Source: Symbiodinium microadriaticum (taxonomy: Eukaryota > Sar > Dinophyceae > Suessiales > Symbiodiniaceae). Taken from it: DNA of 64,000 bases. Shown piece after piece: positions 55,476 through 63,849 of the stretch. The notes under the pieces were generated by a model, which ran no database searches, was not told the origin of the DNA, and worked only from the letters and a program-made list of their open reading frames with translations. The stretch is taken from assembly GCA_001939145.1 (NCBI GenBank), contig LSRX01000184.1, forward strand, positions 564,078 to 628,077, given 5' to 3'. Position numbers and translations under genes: made by a program. Positions within the stretch are counted from its first letter, which is position 1. Each line of letters starts with the position of its first letter.

Positions 55476-55904
55476 ATCATCTGGCTAGTTTTTGCTAGCG
55501 TAGTTTTTGTTTCAATTTTTGGCTAGGGCTAACTGTTGCAGGGGCTTCCACGGGTCTTGCCGTGCACTGGGAGTGCTACTCGTGAGCTCTGGCCTTACAG
55601 GGTTTAGGGTTTAGAGCCCCATCCCCTAATCACTTGACAGACTTCCTTCTCTGCTAAACCCTAAACCCCAAACCCCAAACCTGCACCTATACAATTACAA
55701 AGCTCGCAACAGGCTGCTATGCCTTTGTAAGCATCAACTTGTGCGAGCAAGCCAGAAAGGCTGTATGATCGGATGTCGAAGGTTCACAGCTCTTTCTTCC
55801 ATTTCGCAGGGAGTTTAGGAGTACAAGCATTCTATGTCCCGTTAGAGTCCTTATATATATGTTGCCACACTAGTGAGGCTAGATCCTGGTGCGACTATGC
55901 CTAA
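55476..55904. other. No gene recognised
   Basis: Unique DNA with short tracts at 55599-55612 and 55655-55680. Confidence 0.5.
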
Positions 55905-56013
55905 TTAGGTCCCTGAGTGGTACCCGTTTGCCCTGCATATTTTAGGGCCCCTTTGCCAAAAACGAATAGTAGGAAAAAGGGTACCCTTTTATAAAGAGGC
56001 TAATTCCTGAGAT
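55899..56013. repeat. Palindromic element
   Basis: CTAATTAGGTCCCTGAG and GAGGCTAATTCCTGAG ends; GTGGTACCCGTTTGCCC and AAAAAGGGTACCC arms are partly complementary. Related words occur at 62390. Confidence 0.55.
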
Positions 56014-56029
56014 GCCAACGAAAACGTAG

Positions 56030-56350
56030 TGGTCTCGGGCGGTCTCTTGTGCTTCGTGGTGGTCTCTTGACCACCAGGAGACCACCAAGGTAGCACGGCC
56101 ATAATGCTTCAACACTAAACCCTAAACCTAAAGCCCTAAACCCTAAACCCCATGGAGGAGTTCAGGACCCCGGGCCTCATGCTATCTTCCAACATCAATG
56201 ATTCCCCTCATGTGATGGTGCACCGGGGCTGTGCAAACAACAGGGTAGGAGCGCAAGCTATGCACCGTGCCGCAGCAGGAGGGTGCCTCGCAGGAACAGG
56301 AACGCTAGCCACATCTCCTCATACTCTAACCGCAAGAAGGAAATAGTTAT
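56030..56350. other. CCACCAGGAGACC hairpin, tract and a doubtful frame
   Basis: GGTGGTCTCTTGACCACC with nearby GAGACCACC (56056-56090), CCCTAAA units at 56113-56152, then a 64-residue frame 56152-56346 (MEEFRTPGLMLSSN onward) with an ATG but no family. Confidence 0.4.
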
Positions 56351-56374
56351 AACTACGTCCTATTCTAAACCCTA

Positions 56375-56440
56375 ATCTCTAAATCCTAAACCCATCAAAC
56401 CCTAAACCCCTTAACCCCTAAACCCTAAACCCCCTAAAGT
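56375..56440. repeat. CCCTAAA tract
   Basis: About eight units. Confidence 0.82.
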
Positions 56441-56546
56441 GCATATGTCCAGCTAGGGCAGGCGCCTCCGGGCTTAGGATAGGAGTCCCAGCCGAGGACA
56501 TTGCTGCCATCACTGGATTACGTCGGAGCCCTTGAGTGTGCAGAGT

Positions 56547-56682
56547 ACGAATAGGCCTCGAAGTAGTTCCTTCTTAGGGTTTAGGGTTTAGGGGTTTAGG
56601 GTTCCCTCCTGGGATTACCTTATAGAATAATTCTAAATATGAACCATAACAAGGAGCTACTTAGTAGCCTATGGGTAGTGCA
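56547..56682. repeat. PAL-Q element with telomere-like tract inserted
   Basis: GAAGTAGTTCCTTCTT, then AGGGTTTAGGGTTTAGGGG.., then GTTCCCTCCTGGGATTACC and ATAACAAGGAGCTACTTAG. The ten bases GTTCCTTCTT (56566-56575) recur as GTTCCCTCCT (56601-56610). The copy at 6000 is uninterrupted. Confidence 0.85.
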
Positions 56683-56769
56683 CTGGGGACATAGGGCTTC
56701 ATGTAGACCCCTGAGTCTTCAACAAGCAATACCTCGTTTACCTTAACCTGGGATACTGTCCTTGGAGAA

Positions 56770-56918
56770 AAAAGCCCTTAACCCTAAACCCCAAGCCCCA
56801 AACCCTAAACCTTAAACCCTAAAGCCCTTAGCCCCTAAACCTTAACACCCCTAAACCCTAAACGCCAAGCCCTAAAACCCTAAACCGCTAAACCCTAAAA
56901 CCCTACGCCCCAAAAGGA
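56770..56918. repeat. CCCTAAA tract
   Basis: About eighteen degenerate units. Confidence 0.85.
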
Positions 56919-57002
56919 TCGACTAATCAGGGATCAGGTTTTGGATCCCGTGGTCTGCATAGCAAGCAGCAACCTATCTTAATATATAGTAGGATTACCC
57001 AT

Positions 57003-57050
57003 TGAGGGTTTAGGGTTTGGGTTTAGTTTAGGGTTAAGGGTTTAGGGTGA
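57003..57050. repeat. TTTAGGG tract
   Basis: About six units. Confidence 0.82.
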
Positions 57051-57089
57051 CAGGCAGCTGAGAAGGGCTGCGTCTGATCTCCTAAAGCT

Positions 57090-57275
57090 TACCTGTGGCC
57101 CAAAAGACCGACATTTTCAAGGAACTATATATAGAAGCCACAATAAGGAACCCTGAAAAGGTACCTGTATCCCCAAACCCTACAAAATACTGTCAAAGGT
57201 CCCCAATAAAACTACGGCACTCTTACAAAACAGGACCCTGAAGGGAACCCTAATTTAGAAAACTACCCATAAAGC
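57090..57275. repeat. Chimera of PAL-O, PAL-I and PAL-E pieces
   Basis: ACCTGTGGCCCAAAAGACC (PAL-O), GTACCTGTATCCCCAAACCC then TACAAAATA (PAL-I left half), CTACGGCACTCTTACAAAAC and TTAGAAAACTACCCATA (PAL-E right half) follow one another without spacer. Confidence 0.7.
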
Positions 57276-57305
57276 TTAAGGCCTGCCCGGTTCCCAACAC
57301 CTCTC

Positions 57306-57438
57306 AGTAGCTGAATGAGCACACTTTAGGGTTTAGGGTTTAGGGTTTAGGGTTTATTTAAAGATTTGCTAAAATATGACTCCTTATGAAACTGAGAGTT
57401 TACCCTTTGTTTTGGCTTATGAACTCAGCGACTAAGAC
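57306..57438. repeat. PAL-L element with telomere-like tract
   Basis: AGTAGCTGAATGAGCACAC, then AGGGTTTAGGGTTTAGGG four times (57328-57358), then AAAGATTTGCTAAAATATG and CTTATGAACTCAGCGACTAA. Confidence 0.85.
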
Positions 57439-57492
57439 CCATCAGAATTCCAGCCACCGCAAAGCCGGAACCCTAGATCCGAAACCGGAAGC

Positions 57493-57670
57493 CACAGAGC
57501 CCAATACCTTTTTAATTAAGGAATATACCTTAAGTTATAGGGGGGTTCGTAAGATTATCATTTAAGGTGTATTACCTTTTAATTAAGGAAAAACCTTAAG
57601 TTATCGGGGGCCTTCATACTATGTTTTAAGGTGTGTATCCCTTAATTCAGGTGTATTTGGGCTCTCTGGG
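57493..57670. repeat. PAL-A element, dimeric
   Basis: CACAGAGCCCAATACC and GTATTTGGGCTCTCTGGG ends; hairpin centre twice (ACCTTAAGTTATAGGGG, ACCTTAAGTTATCGGGG). Confidence 0.85.
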
Positions 57671-57767
57671 ACGAGTTCCCACCCATCTCGGTACACCGAA
57701 GCCACCTCGAACCTCAGTTCAGCTCGCCGAGGTTTGAGAAAACTCGACATTCCTAGAAGACTGTAGG

Positions 57768-57838
57768 GTTCAGCTTAAGGTTTAGGGTTTAGGGTTCAGG
57801 GTTTAGGGTTTAAGGTTTAGGGTTTAGGGTTTAGGGGG
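57768..57838. repeat. TTTAGGG tract
   Basis: About ten units. Confidence 0.88.
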
Positions 57839-57867
57839 GGATGCCCGCAGAGCAACCCGAGAGAGAA

Positions 57868-58099
57868 TCGATGTTTTTCTGTCCCAAGCAAGAAGGATTA
57901 TTTTTTTTCTGGAGTTGTGATGGCTGGAGGTTGTGCTGTGTGCGACGACGGTGCTGCCAGGATTTGTAGATAATGCTAAAGTCGATGCTTTTCTGTCCCA
58001 AGCAAGAAGGATTATTATTTTTTTCTGGAGTTGTGATGGCTGGAGGTTGTGCTGTGTGCGACGACGGTGCTGCCAGGATTTGTAGATAATGCTAAAGTC
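57868..58099. repeat. 114-base tandem duplication
   Basis: Block from TCGATG to GCTAAAG occurs at 57868-57981 and 57982-58099, nearly identical (TTTTTCTG/CTTTTCTG, ATTATTTT/ATTATTATTTT). Contains GATGGCTGGAGGTTGTGC and a T run. Confidence 0.95.
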
Positions 58100-58187
58100 T
58101 CTTCAGAAGATTACTTATTTCTCTCTGGCCGTGCGACCTTAAGATGCCCAAAAAAGGCATTCAGAGAGCACGACTTAGAGCTTCACT

Positions 58188-58432
58188 ACCCTAAACCCTT
58201 AAACCCTAAACCCCTAAACCCCTAAAGCCTGAACCCCAAACCCTAAACCCTAAACCCTAACCCTAAACCACTAAAGCCTAAACCCCAAACCCGAAACCCC
58301 AAACCCTAAACCCTAAACCCCTAAAGCCTAAACCCCAAACCCGAAACCCTAAACCCTAACCCTAAACCCCTAAAGCCTAAACCCCAAACCCAAAACCCCA
58401 AACCCTAACTCTAAACCCCTAACCCTGAAGCT
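58188..58432. repeat. CCCTAAA array with about 64-base unit
   Basis: CTAAAGCCTAAACCCCAAAC followed by CCGAAACCC recurs at about 58276, 58321 and 58371. Confidence 0.9.
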
Positions 58433-58497
58433 TCCTGAAAGCCTACTTGGCCCTGCTTAGCAACAACTCTGTAGAGCCGGTGGCCACACTGAAAATA

Positions 58498-58602
58498 CGG
58501 TTGATGATATAAATCCTGCATTACCCATGTTAAGGAGTATACCATAATTCCCATAGTTTAGGGTCCTTAAGGTAATGCAGGATTTAGATCATCAGCCGTA
58601 CA
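58498..58602. repeat. PAL-B element, copy 7
   Basis: ACGGTTGATGATATAAATCC to GGATTTAGATCATCAGCCGT. Inner orientation reversed as at 29793. Confidence 0.92.
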
Positions 58603-58685
58603 CCGAGGCCGGTCACAACCGGATGCCGCCGGATCCTCCAGATGGAACTGCGCAATCGCTACGAGGTGGCCCAGAGGGGTTAGAA
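58603..58685 (+). other. GC-rich island
   Basis: One frame reads ILQMELRNRYEVAQRG. It is protein-like but only about 25 residues, between PAL-B and PAL-E, and unassigned. Confidence 0.25.
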
Positions 58686-58801
58686 GGGTAATGAGTTCTC
58701 TAAATTAGGGTCCCTTTTGGGGTCCTTTTGATAAGGGTGTCGTACTATTTTGGGGGCCTAGAAAGTCAGAAAGGGACCCTAATGAAGAGAACTACCCATA
58801 T
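58686..58801. repeat. PAL-E element, copy 5
   Basis: GGTAATGAGTTCTCTAAATT to AGAGAACTACCCATATGG. GGGGTCCTTTTGATAAGGG inside. Confidence 0.88.
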
Positions 58802-58811
58802 GGAACCCATA

Positions 58812-58858
58812 TAGTAGGGTTTAGGGTTTTGGATTTAGGGTTTAGGGTTTAGGGTTAT
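58812..58858. repeat. TTTAGGG tract
   Basis: About six units. Confidence 0.85.
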
Positions 58859-59904
58859 CTATACAGCAGCATACCCCCAAGCGCTGTTCTACTCCTTATG
58901 TTCGGGTTGTGTGTTGACGTGTTTGTCTGGCCCTGATCTCCAAAAAAACATCAACCATACGTCTCTTCGGGGAGTTGGGGTCTAGGGTCTATAGGTCAGG
59001 ATTAGGTTTAGGGTAAAGGTGTGGCTTTGTTGTTTAGTTCCGCAGGACGATGCCTCTCCCATCCTTGCCTTCTCCTTGCGAGGCAAAGCATCATTAAGTT
59101 TAGGGCCCCTGAACTCAAACCATAAACCCAATTTTTCAGGGCTTAACGTTCAGGGGTGTTCGGTCATTGCGGTGCGAAAGTTCCCTCATCGCCTGTGCCC
59201 GACGACCGTATCTGAACACTGGAAGCAAAGACGAAAACGCTAAAGAAGAGTGTCATTCCCTCTGCAGGAACCGCCCAGCCGCATTCGTCGCTGTGAGACG
59301 TGGGCTGTGAAAAGAGAGGTTATGTATGGGCTAACAGGTCAGGGCAGACTTGTCCTTCATGAATGTCGAAGTCGAAATCTCTGGTTCTAGCGATATTGAA
59401 TCTGAAGGATGTGCCGAGCTCAAACCTGTAACCCGAAAAGCTTGCCTTAAGCCCTAAGCCCTTAACCTTCATGCGGAGCACTGGCAGCTCCTTTCTAGCT
59501 AGAGCTCTGCTTCTGCAACCCTATCGCTCGGGTGCTCGAAGCCGTAGTAGCAGAGACTCTTGTGGCCACTCGCTGGTCTTTGTTTCAATGGAGCGCTTAA
59601 GGCTCTGGACCCTTCCCCTTAAGCCCGGAGCTGAATCCTCAGCAGTCTCCCATCAAACCCAAGCTGGACCCGCAGCCCCAAACTGAAACCCCGCACCTTC
59701 TACTGGCTTCCGGAGTACCACACTTGAATACTTTTTGTTATTGGACCTGTTCCTTAAAGGAACCACTATAAAATAAGAAGTCTAGACGTTTTTCTCCCTG
59801 GTTACTTCAAAGTCCAGTTTGCAAAACGGTTAAGCAAAGCATTGCATCCTCCCAAGCACTTGATCCTGAACCACGGGATTCCCCGTGAAATCTGCAGCAA
59901 TGTG
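58859..59904. other. No supported gene
   Basis: Over 1 kb of mostly unique DNA. Frames 59019-59243 and 59471-59686 are protein-like in patches (RSGARSRSSRDSCGHSL) but have no motif. TTTAGGG words only at 58995-59015 and 59096-59106. Confidence 0.5.
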
Positions 59905-60022
59905 CCCAGACCCCCGGGAGGATCTAAAAAGTAGATCCCCTAATTTGGGACCCTAACGACTAAAGGGTACTTAATAGGAAGCCCCTTAAGGGATCTACTT
60001 TTTGGATCCTCCCAAAAGTCTG
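59905..60022. repeat. PAL-H element, copy 3
   Basis: CCCAGACCCCCGGGAGGATC to TTTTTGGATCCTCCCAAAAG. CTAAAAAGTAGATCCCCTAA inside. Confidence 0.92.
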
Positions 60023-60223
60023 CGTGCTGGAGCTCAGCATCCACTGGTGCCATTGGGTGTAGGGACGAAGCAAGCAATGACAGTGCAACATGGCATCTCG
60101 CGCAGAAATATGCTCACAGCCGCCAAGGCGGATCGAGCCATGGCATACCCCTCAGAAATTCAAGCAAAGGCAGACATAGAGAGATTATTCCAGAAACCCC
60201 ACAAAATCTCTATGACCTTTTAA
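60023..60223 (+). CDS. Hypothetical open frame
   Basis: The frame gives LVPLGVGTKQAMTVQHGISR, RNMLTAAKADRAMAYPSE and IQAKADIERLFQKPHK, with stop at 60221-60223. The first 20 residues upstream come from PAL-H. The rest is balanced, helix-forming and basic, and not repeat-like. It has no recognised family, and an ATG occurs at 60078. It could be a short gene or an exon. Confidence 0.3.
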   Translation, partial: RAGAQHPLVPLGVGTKQAMTVQHGISRRNMLTAAKADRAMAYPSEIQAKADIERLFQKPHKISMTF

Positions 60224-60464
60224 AGACCGGAAAAAAGGCGCTGAGCAACAACAGAAACTTATGATCCCTTTCATGCTCTTCTCGACTTTCGCCCCTACCC
60301 TTTTCGCCACCAAAAAGCAGCCCACACCTCAAGGCATGCAAAACCGTAAGCCCTAAACCCTACACCTCAAGGCATGCACATGCCACGGCTCTAGGTCTCT
60401 AAGCCCCGCATCCTAAACCCGGACGACCAAAGAGCCGATAAGCTTTGAATATGAGGGGTCTATA
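60224..60464. other. No gene recognised
   Basis: Unique DNA. CTCAAGGCATGCA recurs at about 60328 and 60365 around a CCGTAAGCCCTAAACCCTA tract: another short duplicated flank. Confidence 0.55.
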
Positions 60465-60562
60465 AGGGTAGTTCTCTAAATTAGGGTCCCCTTTCAGGGT
60501 GGTCGCTTTTATAAGACTGTCACGTTATATTGGGGGCCTAAAATGGGAGCCTACTTTAGAGT
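60465..60562. repeat. PAL-E element, copy 6
   Basis: GGGTAGTTCTCTAAATTAGG to GGGAGCCTACTTTAGAG. TTTATAAGACTGTCACG inside. Confidence 0.82.
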
Positions 60563-60603
60563 AAGCCTCCACGTTCTCAAGGGCCCGGAAAAACTGCATC
60601 CTC

Positions 60604-60660
60604 AGTTTAGGGTTAGGGCTTAGGCGTTTAGGGTTTAGGGCTCACCCCTAAGCCCCTAAC
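60604..60660. repeat. TTTAGGG then CCCTAAG words
   Basis: Short degenerate tract. The minus-strand frame 60942-60628 starts in unique GC-rich DNA and is not supported. Confidence 0.65.
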
Positions 60661-60957
60661 ACGCCTTCTACCCCAACCCTGGCCCTTCCAAAGTCGTGGT
60701 TTCTCTTTCTCCTTCCGCCTCCCTCGCCGGGCGCGCAGCCAGCTGGCGCCTTGGGCGCACCATGGGCGCTGCCCCGACCGAGGTGAGGGCCCGAAATGTT
60801 GAATGACTTCAGCATCCAGGTAGGGGTTTAGGAGGCTTTTGCAGGATTTCAGGGGATCATGTTTCAGAGATCGAGGGATCTGGCTTCGAAGTTTGCTGCA
60901 GGGGTTAAAGATGCGGTGGCTTCTGTGGATGTTGAAGCTCATTCATTAGTGGGGTTT

Positions 60958-61078
60958 CCCAGACCCCCGGGAGGATCTAAAAAGTAGATCCCCTAACTTG
61001 GGACCCTAACTACTAAAGGGTACGTAATAGGAACCCGCCTTAAGGGATCTACTTGTTGGGTCCTCCCGGGGTCTGGGT
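60958..61078. repeat. PAL-H element, copy 4
   Basis: CCCAGACCCCCGGGAGGATC to GGTCCTCCCGGGGTCTGGG. About 950 bases from copy 3, same orientation. Confidence 0.93.
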
Positions 61079-61104
61079 TGAGATGGAGCATCGAGTTCCC
61101 AAGT

Positions 61105-61225
61105 CCCCTTCATTAAGGAATATACTCCACAATCATAGTATTAATCCCCCCGGACCGACCCCCCTCCCCCTCCGATAATTTTTGCTATTTTCCTTAGTTG
61201 CAGGGGTAATTAGTCGGTTCTCTGG
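61105..61225. repeat. Decayed PAL-A remnant
   Basis: CCCTTCATTAAGGAATATAC at the left and GGTTCTCTGGGACGC at the right. The centre is replaced by C-rich sequence. Confidence 0.55.
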
Positions 61226-61340
61226 GACGCTCGCTGGCTGCGACGAGACCAGCTCTTGCAGAAATCTTTGAGACCGCGTGGCAGGTGAAGTATCATGGCC
61301 TCTTTCTACCCCGTGAAGAAAGAAGGCTTCGAACGGCAGG
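61226..61340 (+). other. Coding-like island
   Basis: One frame reads LAATRPALAEIFETAWQVKY, then HGLFLPREERRLRTAGG. Good composition and no family. It ends in a G run at the PAL-M border. Confidence 0.3.
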
Positions 61341-61528
61341 GGGGGGTTAATATAGGGGCTTATATAATTACTTTTACTATGTATATATATATATATATAT
61401 CATCTTATTATTATTTATTTCTTTATTTTATTTATTTATTTTTATTTTTTTTTTTTTTGGGGGGGGGGGCGTATTCTGTTTATAGTAAATATACCCCAAA
61501 ACCCCATCCTAATTACTAAGGCCCCGGT
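61341..61528. repeat. PAL-M element expanded by AT/T-rich sequence
   Basis: GGGGGGGTTAATATAGGGGC to CATCCTAATTACTAAGGCCC. (TA)n, TTATTTATTTC and T and G runs inside (61380-61471). Confidence 0.8.
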
Positions 61529-61896
61529 ATGTTTCGGATGTAGAGCCAGCACAAATCCCCTGAAACCAAGATTCTGTTTCCTTCAGCCCTGACCACGAAA
61601 ACCCCAAAGCCGCACAGGCGAGATACTCTCGACGCACTACCCCTGCAATACTTATATTAAGCTCGAAGCATCCACGCCCTAATGTAGAGCCCTTGGCAAC
61701 TGGAGTAGGGTCTTAGTCTTGGGATGCAGTGTCATTAAAGACATAGAGACAAGAGCGGGAATGCGATGTAGCCGATGTTGCAATCCTCTGCATTCTAACT
61801 CTCAGCTCGCATCGCGACAGCAACCGTAAGATCTCAGCGCCCGGAGTCCCCGGTCACAGGAGATCAAGCAGCTGCGCGAGGGACCTGCGTGCTAGT
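61529..61896. other. No gene recognised
   Basis: Unique DNA. Confidence 0.5.
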
Positions 61897-62112
61897 TTGC
61901 CTAAACTCTAAACTCTAAAACGCCATAATTAGACCCTATAGTTACTAACCCCTATAAAGTCTATACCCCATAATTCAACCCTATAAACCTTAAACCCTAT
62001 AATTAAACCCTTTAGACCTTGAGCCCTAAACCCTATAGTTAAAAGCCTGTAAACCTTAAACCCTACAAACCCAAAGCCTATAAACTCTAATAAGCCCTAT
62101 AAACCCCAGACA
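61897..62112. repeat. CCCTATAAACC-type degenerate tract
   Basis: CCTATAATTAAACCCT, CCTGTAAACCTTAAACCCT and similar; an AT-enriched relative of CCCTAAA. Confidence 0.75.
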
Positions 62113-62224
62113 CCGGACCCGAAACGCAAAGCTGCAAAGCCCTAGACTCAAAGCACCTAAGGCTTCAGCCCGACCCAAACCTTGAGCGCCCGAAACACCC
62201 AAACCCGAACCCCAGTAGCACCGA

Positions 62225-62375
62225 GGGGGTTTAGGGGTTGAGGGGTTTAGGGGTTGAGGGTTTAGGGGTTTAAGGGTTTAGGGGTGTAGGGGTGTAATGT
62301 AGGGGTGTAGGGGTTTAGGGTTTAGGATTTAGGGTTTAGGGTTTATGGTTTAGGGTTTGATAGGGTGTAGGGTTA
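62225..62375. repeat. TTTAGGGG/TTGAGGG/GTGTAGGGG array
   Basis: About nineteen units with three variants in blocks. Confidence 0.9.
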
Positions 62376-62384
62376 CAAACCTTA

Positions 62385-62504
62385 AACACCTAGGTTCCCC
62401 AACAGTACCCTTTTGCCCTTTTTATCTGGGGGTCTCCTTATTAAAGCCGAATATGAGGACGAAGGGTACCCTGATTGTTAAGGGATTACTGGGGGAACCT
62501 GGAC
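62385..62504. repeat. Palindromic element
   Basis: CCTAGGTTCCCCAACAGTAC and TACTGGGGGAACCTGGAC ends; CAGTACCCTTTTGCCC and CGAAGGGTACCCTGATTG inner arms. Telomere-like arrays touch both ends. Confidence 0.78.
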
Positions 62505-62785
62505 ACCCTAAACCCTAAACCCTAAAACCCCTGAACCCTAAACCCTAAACCCTCAAACCGCTGAACCCTATACCCTAAACCCTAAAACCCCTGAGCCCTA
62601 AACCCTAAACCCTAAAACCCCTGAACCCTGAACCCTAAACCCTGAAACCCCTGAACCCTAAACCCTAAACCCTCAAACCCCTGAACCCTAAAACGCCTGA
62701 GCCCTAAACCCTAAGCCCTAAAACCCCTGAACCCTAAGCCCTAAAGCCTAAAACCCCTGAGCCCTATACCCTAAACCCCTGAACC
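62505..62785. repeat. 30-base higher-order CCCTAAA array
   Basis: Unit of CCTGAACCCTAAACCCTAAA plus CCCTAAAACC, about nine times, with GAGCCC and TATACC variants. Confidence 0.92.
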
Positions 62786-62843
62786 CAAACAGAAGCCTGC
62801 AGGCCCTTCCGATGTCACGCGAGTGCAGGCCTTGGCTCTGGGG

Positions 62844-63035
62844 CCCAGAGAACCCAGTGCCCCTTAATTAAGGAATACACCTTAAACCATAATAAGTAAT
62901 AAGAAGGCCTCCCTATAATTAAAGGTCTATTCCCTAAACCCTGAACCCCAAACCCTAATTGGGTTCTTTGGGTCCCCAAGGTTCCAAAATAATTGAAGGT
63001 ATACTCCTTAATTACGGTGTACTGGGTTCGGTGGG
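62844..63035. repeat. PAL-A element with telomere-like insertion and 19-base duplication
   Basis: CCCAGAGAACCCAGTGCCCC to GTACTGGGTTCGGTGGG. ATAATTAAAGGTCTATTCC at 62915-62933 recurs as ATAATTGAAGGTATACTCC at 62989-63007. Between them are CCCTAAACCCTGAACCCC words and AATTGGGTTCTTTGGG, itself a PAL-A-like end. Confidence 0.85.
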
Positions 63036-63087
63036 TATTGCGGCTCTCAAGGCTAAAGACCCGGAGCTCTAAACTCGAAGCCGAGGC

Positions 63088-63215
63088 CTTAGATGCGGGG
63101 CTTAGGGTTTATAGGCGTTTAGGGCTTGTAGGGCTTTAGGGGTTTAGGGTCTGGGGTTTAGAGTTTTCGGTTTTGGGTTTTTTTCGTGGTTTAGGGTTGA
63201 ATTAGGGCTTAGGGT
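63088..63215. repeat. Degenerate TTTAGGG tract
   Basis: GGCTTAGGGTTTATAGGCG, GTTTAGGGTCTGGGG and similar. Confidence 0.75.
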
Positions 63216-63309
63216 TCCGGGTTTTTGGCGAACGCGAGACTAAAAGCCTGGCAGCCCGAAACCATGAACCCTAAACCCGGGATGTTTGCTGTAGCTGCGA
63301 AGCAGCAGG

Positions 63310-63548
63310 TGGGTAGTTCTCTAAATCAGGTTTTGGGGTTAGTTCCCCCAAATAGTCCCTATATGAAAAAGGACCCCGACTGTAAAGGGGACCTTAGTTC
63401 TAGAACATTTCCAGGTGGGTAGTTACCGTTATAGGAGCCTTATAGAACGTCTATCCCTATAGAGCCCCTATATACCCTAAACTCTAAACTTCCCACCTGC
63501 AGTTTCCTTTAATGTAAAGGGGACCTTAGTTTAAAGAACTACTTAGGT
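63310..63548. repeat. PAL-E element with PAL-D nested in it
   Basis: PAL-E starts GGGTAGTTCTCTAAATCAGG and ends TTTAAAGAACTACTTAGG. PAL-D (63400-63512, CTAGAACATTTCCAGGTGG to CAGTTTCCTTTAA) sits inside. TGTAAAGGGGACCTTAGTT occurs exactly on both sides (63381-63399 and 63513-63531). Confidence 0.95.
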
Positions 63549-63805
63549 ACTCCAATCTCCCTTGATTGAGGAATATACCTTAAACCTTATTAGGGTTCCC
63601 GTTATAATTTAAGGTATGTTCCTTAATTAAGGGACCTTAGTTCAGAGAACCACTCAGGTACTCCAATATCCCTTAATCAAGGAGTATACCTTCAACCTTA
63701 TTAGGGTTCCTACTCTAAACCCTAAACCCTATACCCTAATTTAAGTAAGGTATGTATTTCTTACTCAAGGGACCTTAACTTTAGAGAACTCCTCAGGTAG
63801 CTGCA
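63549..63805. repeat. PAL-S, two tandem copies, second with telomere-like tract
   Basis: CTCCAATATCCCTTAATCAA-type start recurs 110 bases later; ACCTTATTAGGGTTCC at each centre. The second copy contains CTAAACCCTAAACCCTATAC at about 63714-63735. Confidence 0.85.
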
Positions 63806-63849
63806 TCGCTCCGAGCCGGCGCTGCCAAGCAGGCATCCCTGGGAATCAG

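Noticed and set aside
60628..60942. 104-residue minus-strand protein
   Set aside because: Basic composition from GC-rich DNA and repeat words; no family and no supporting neighbour.
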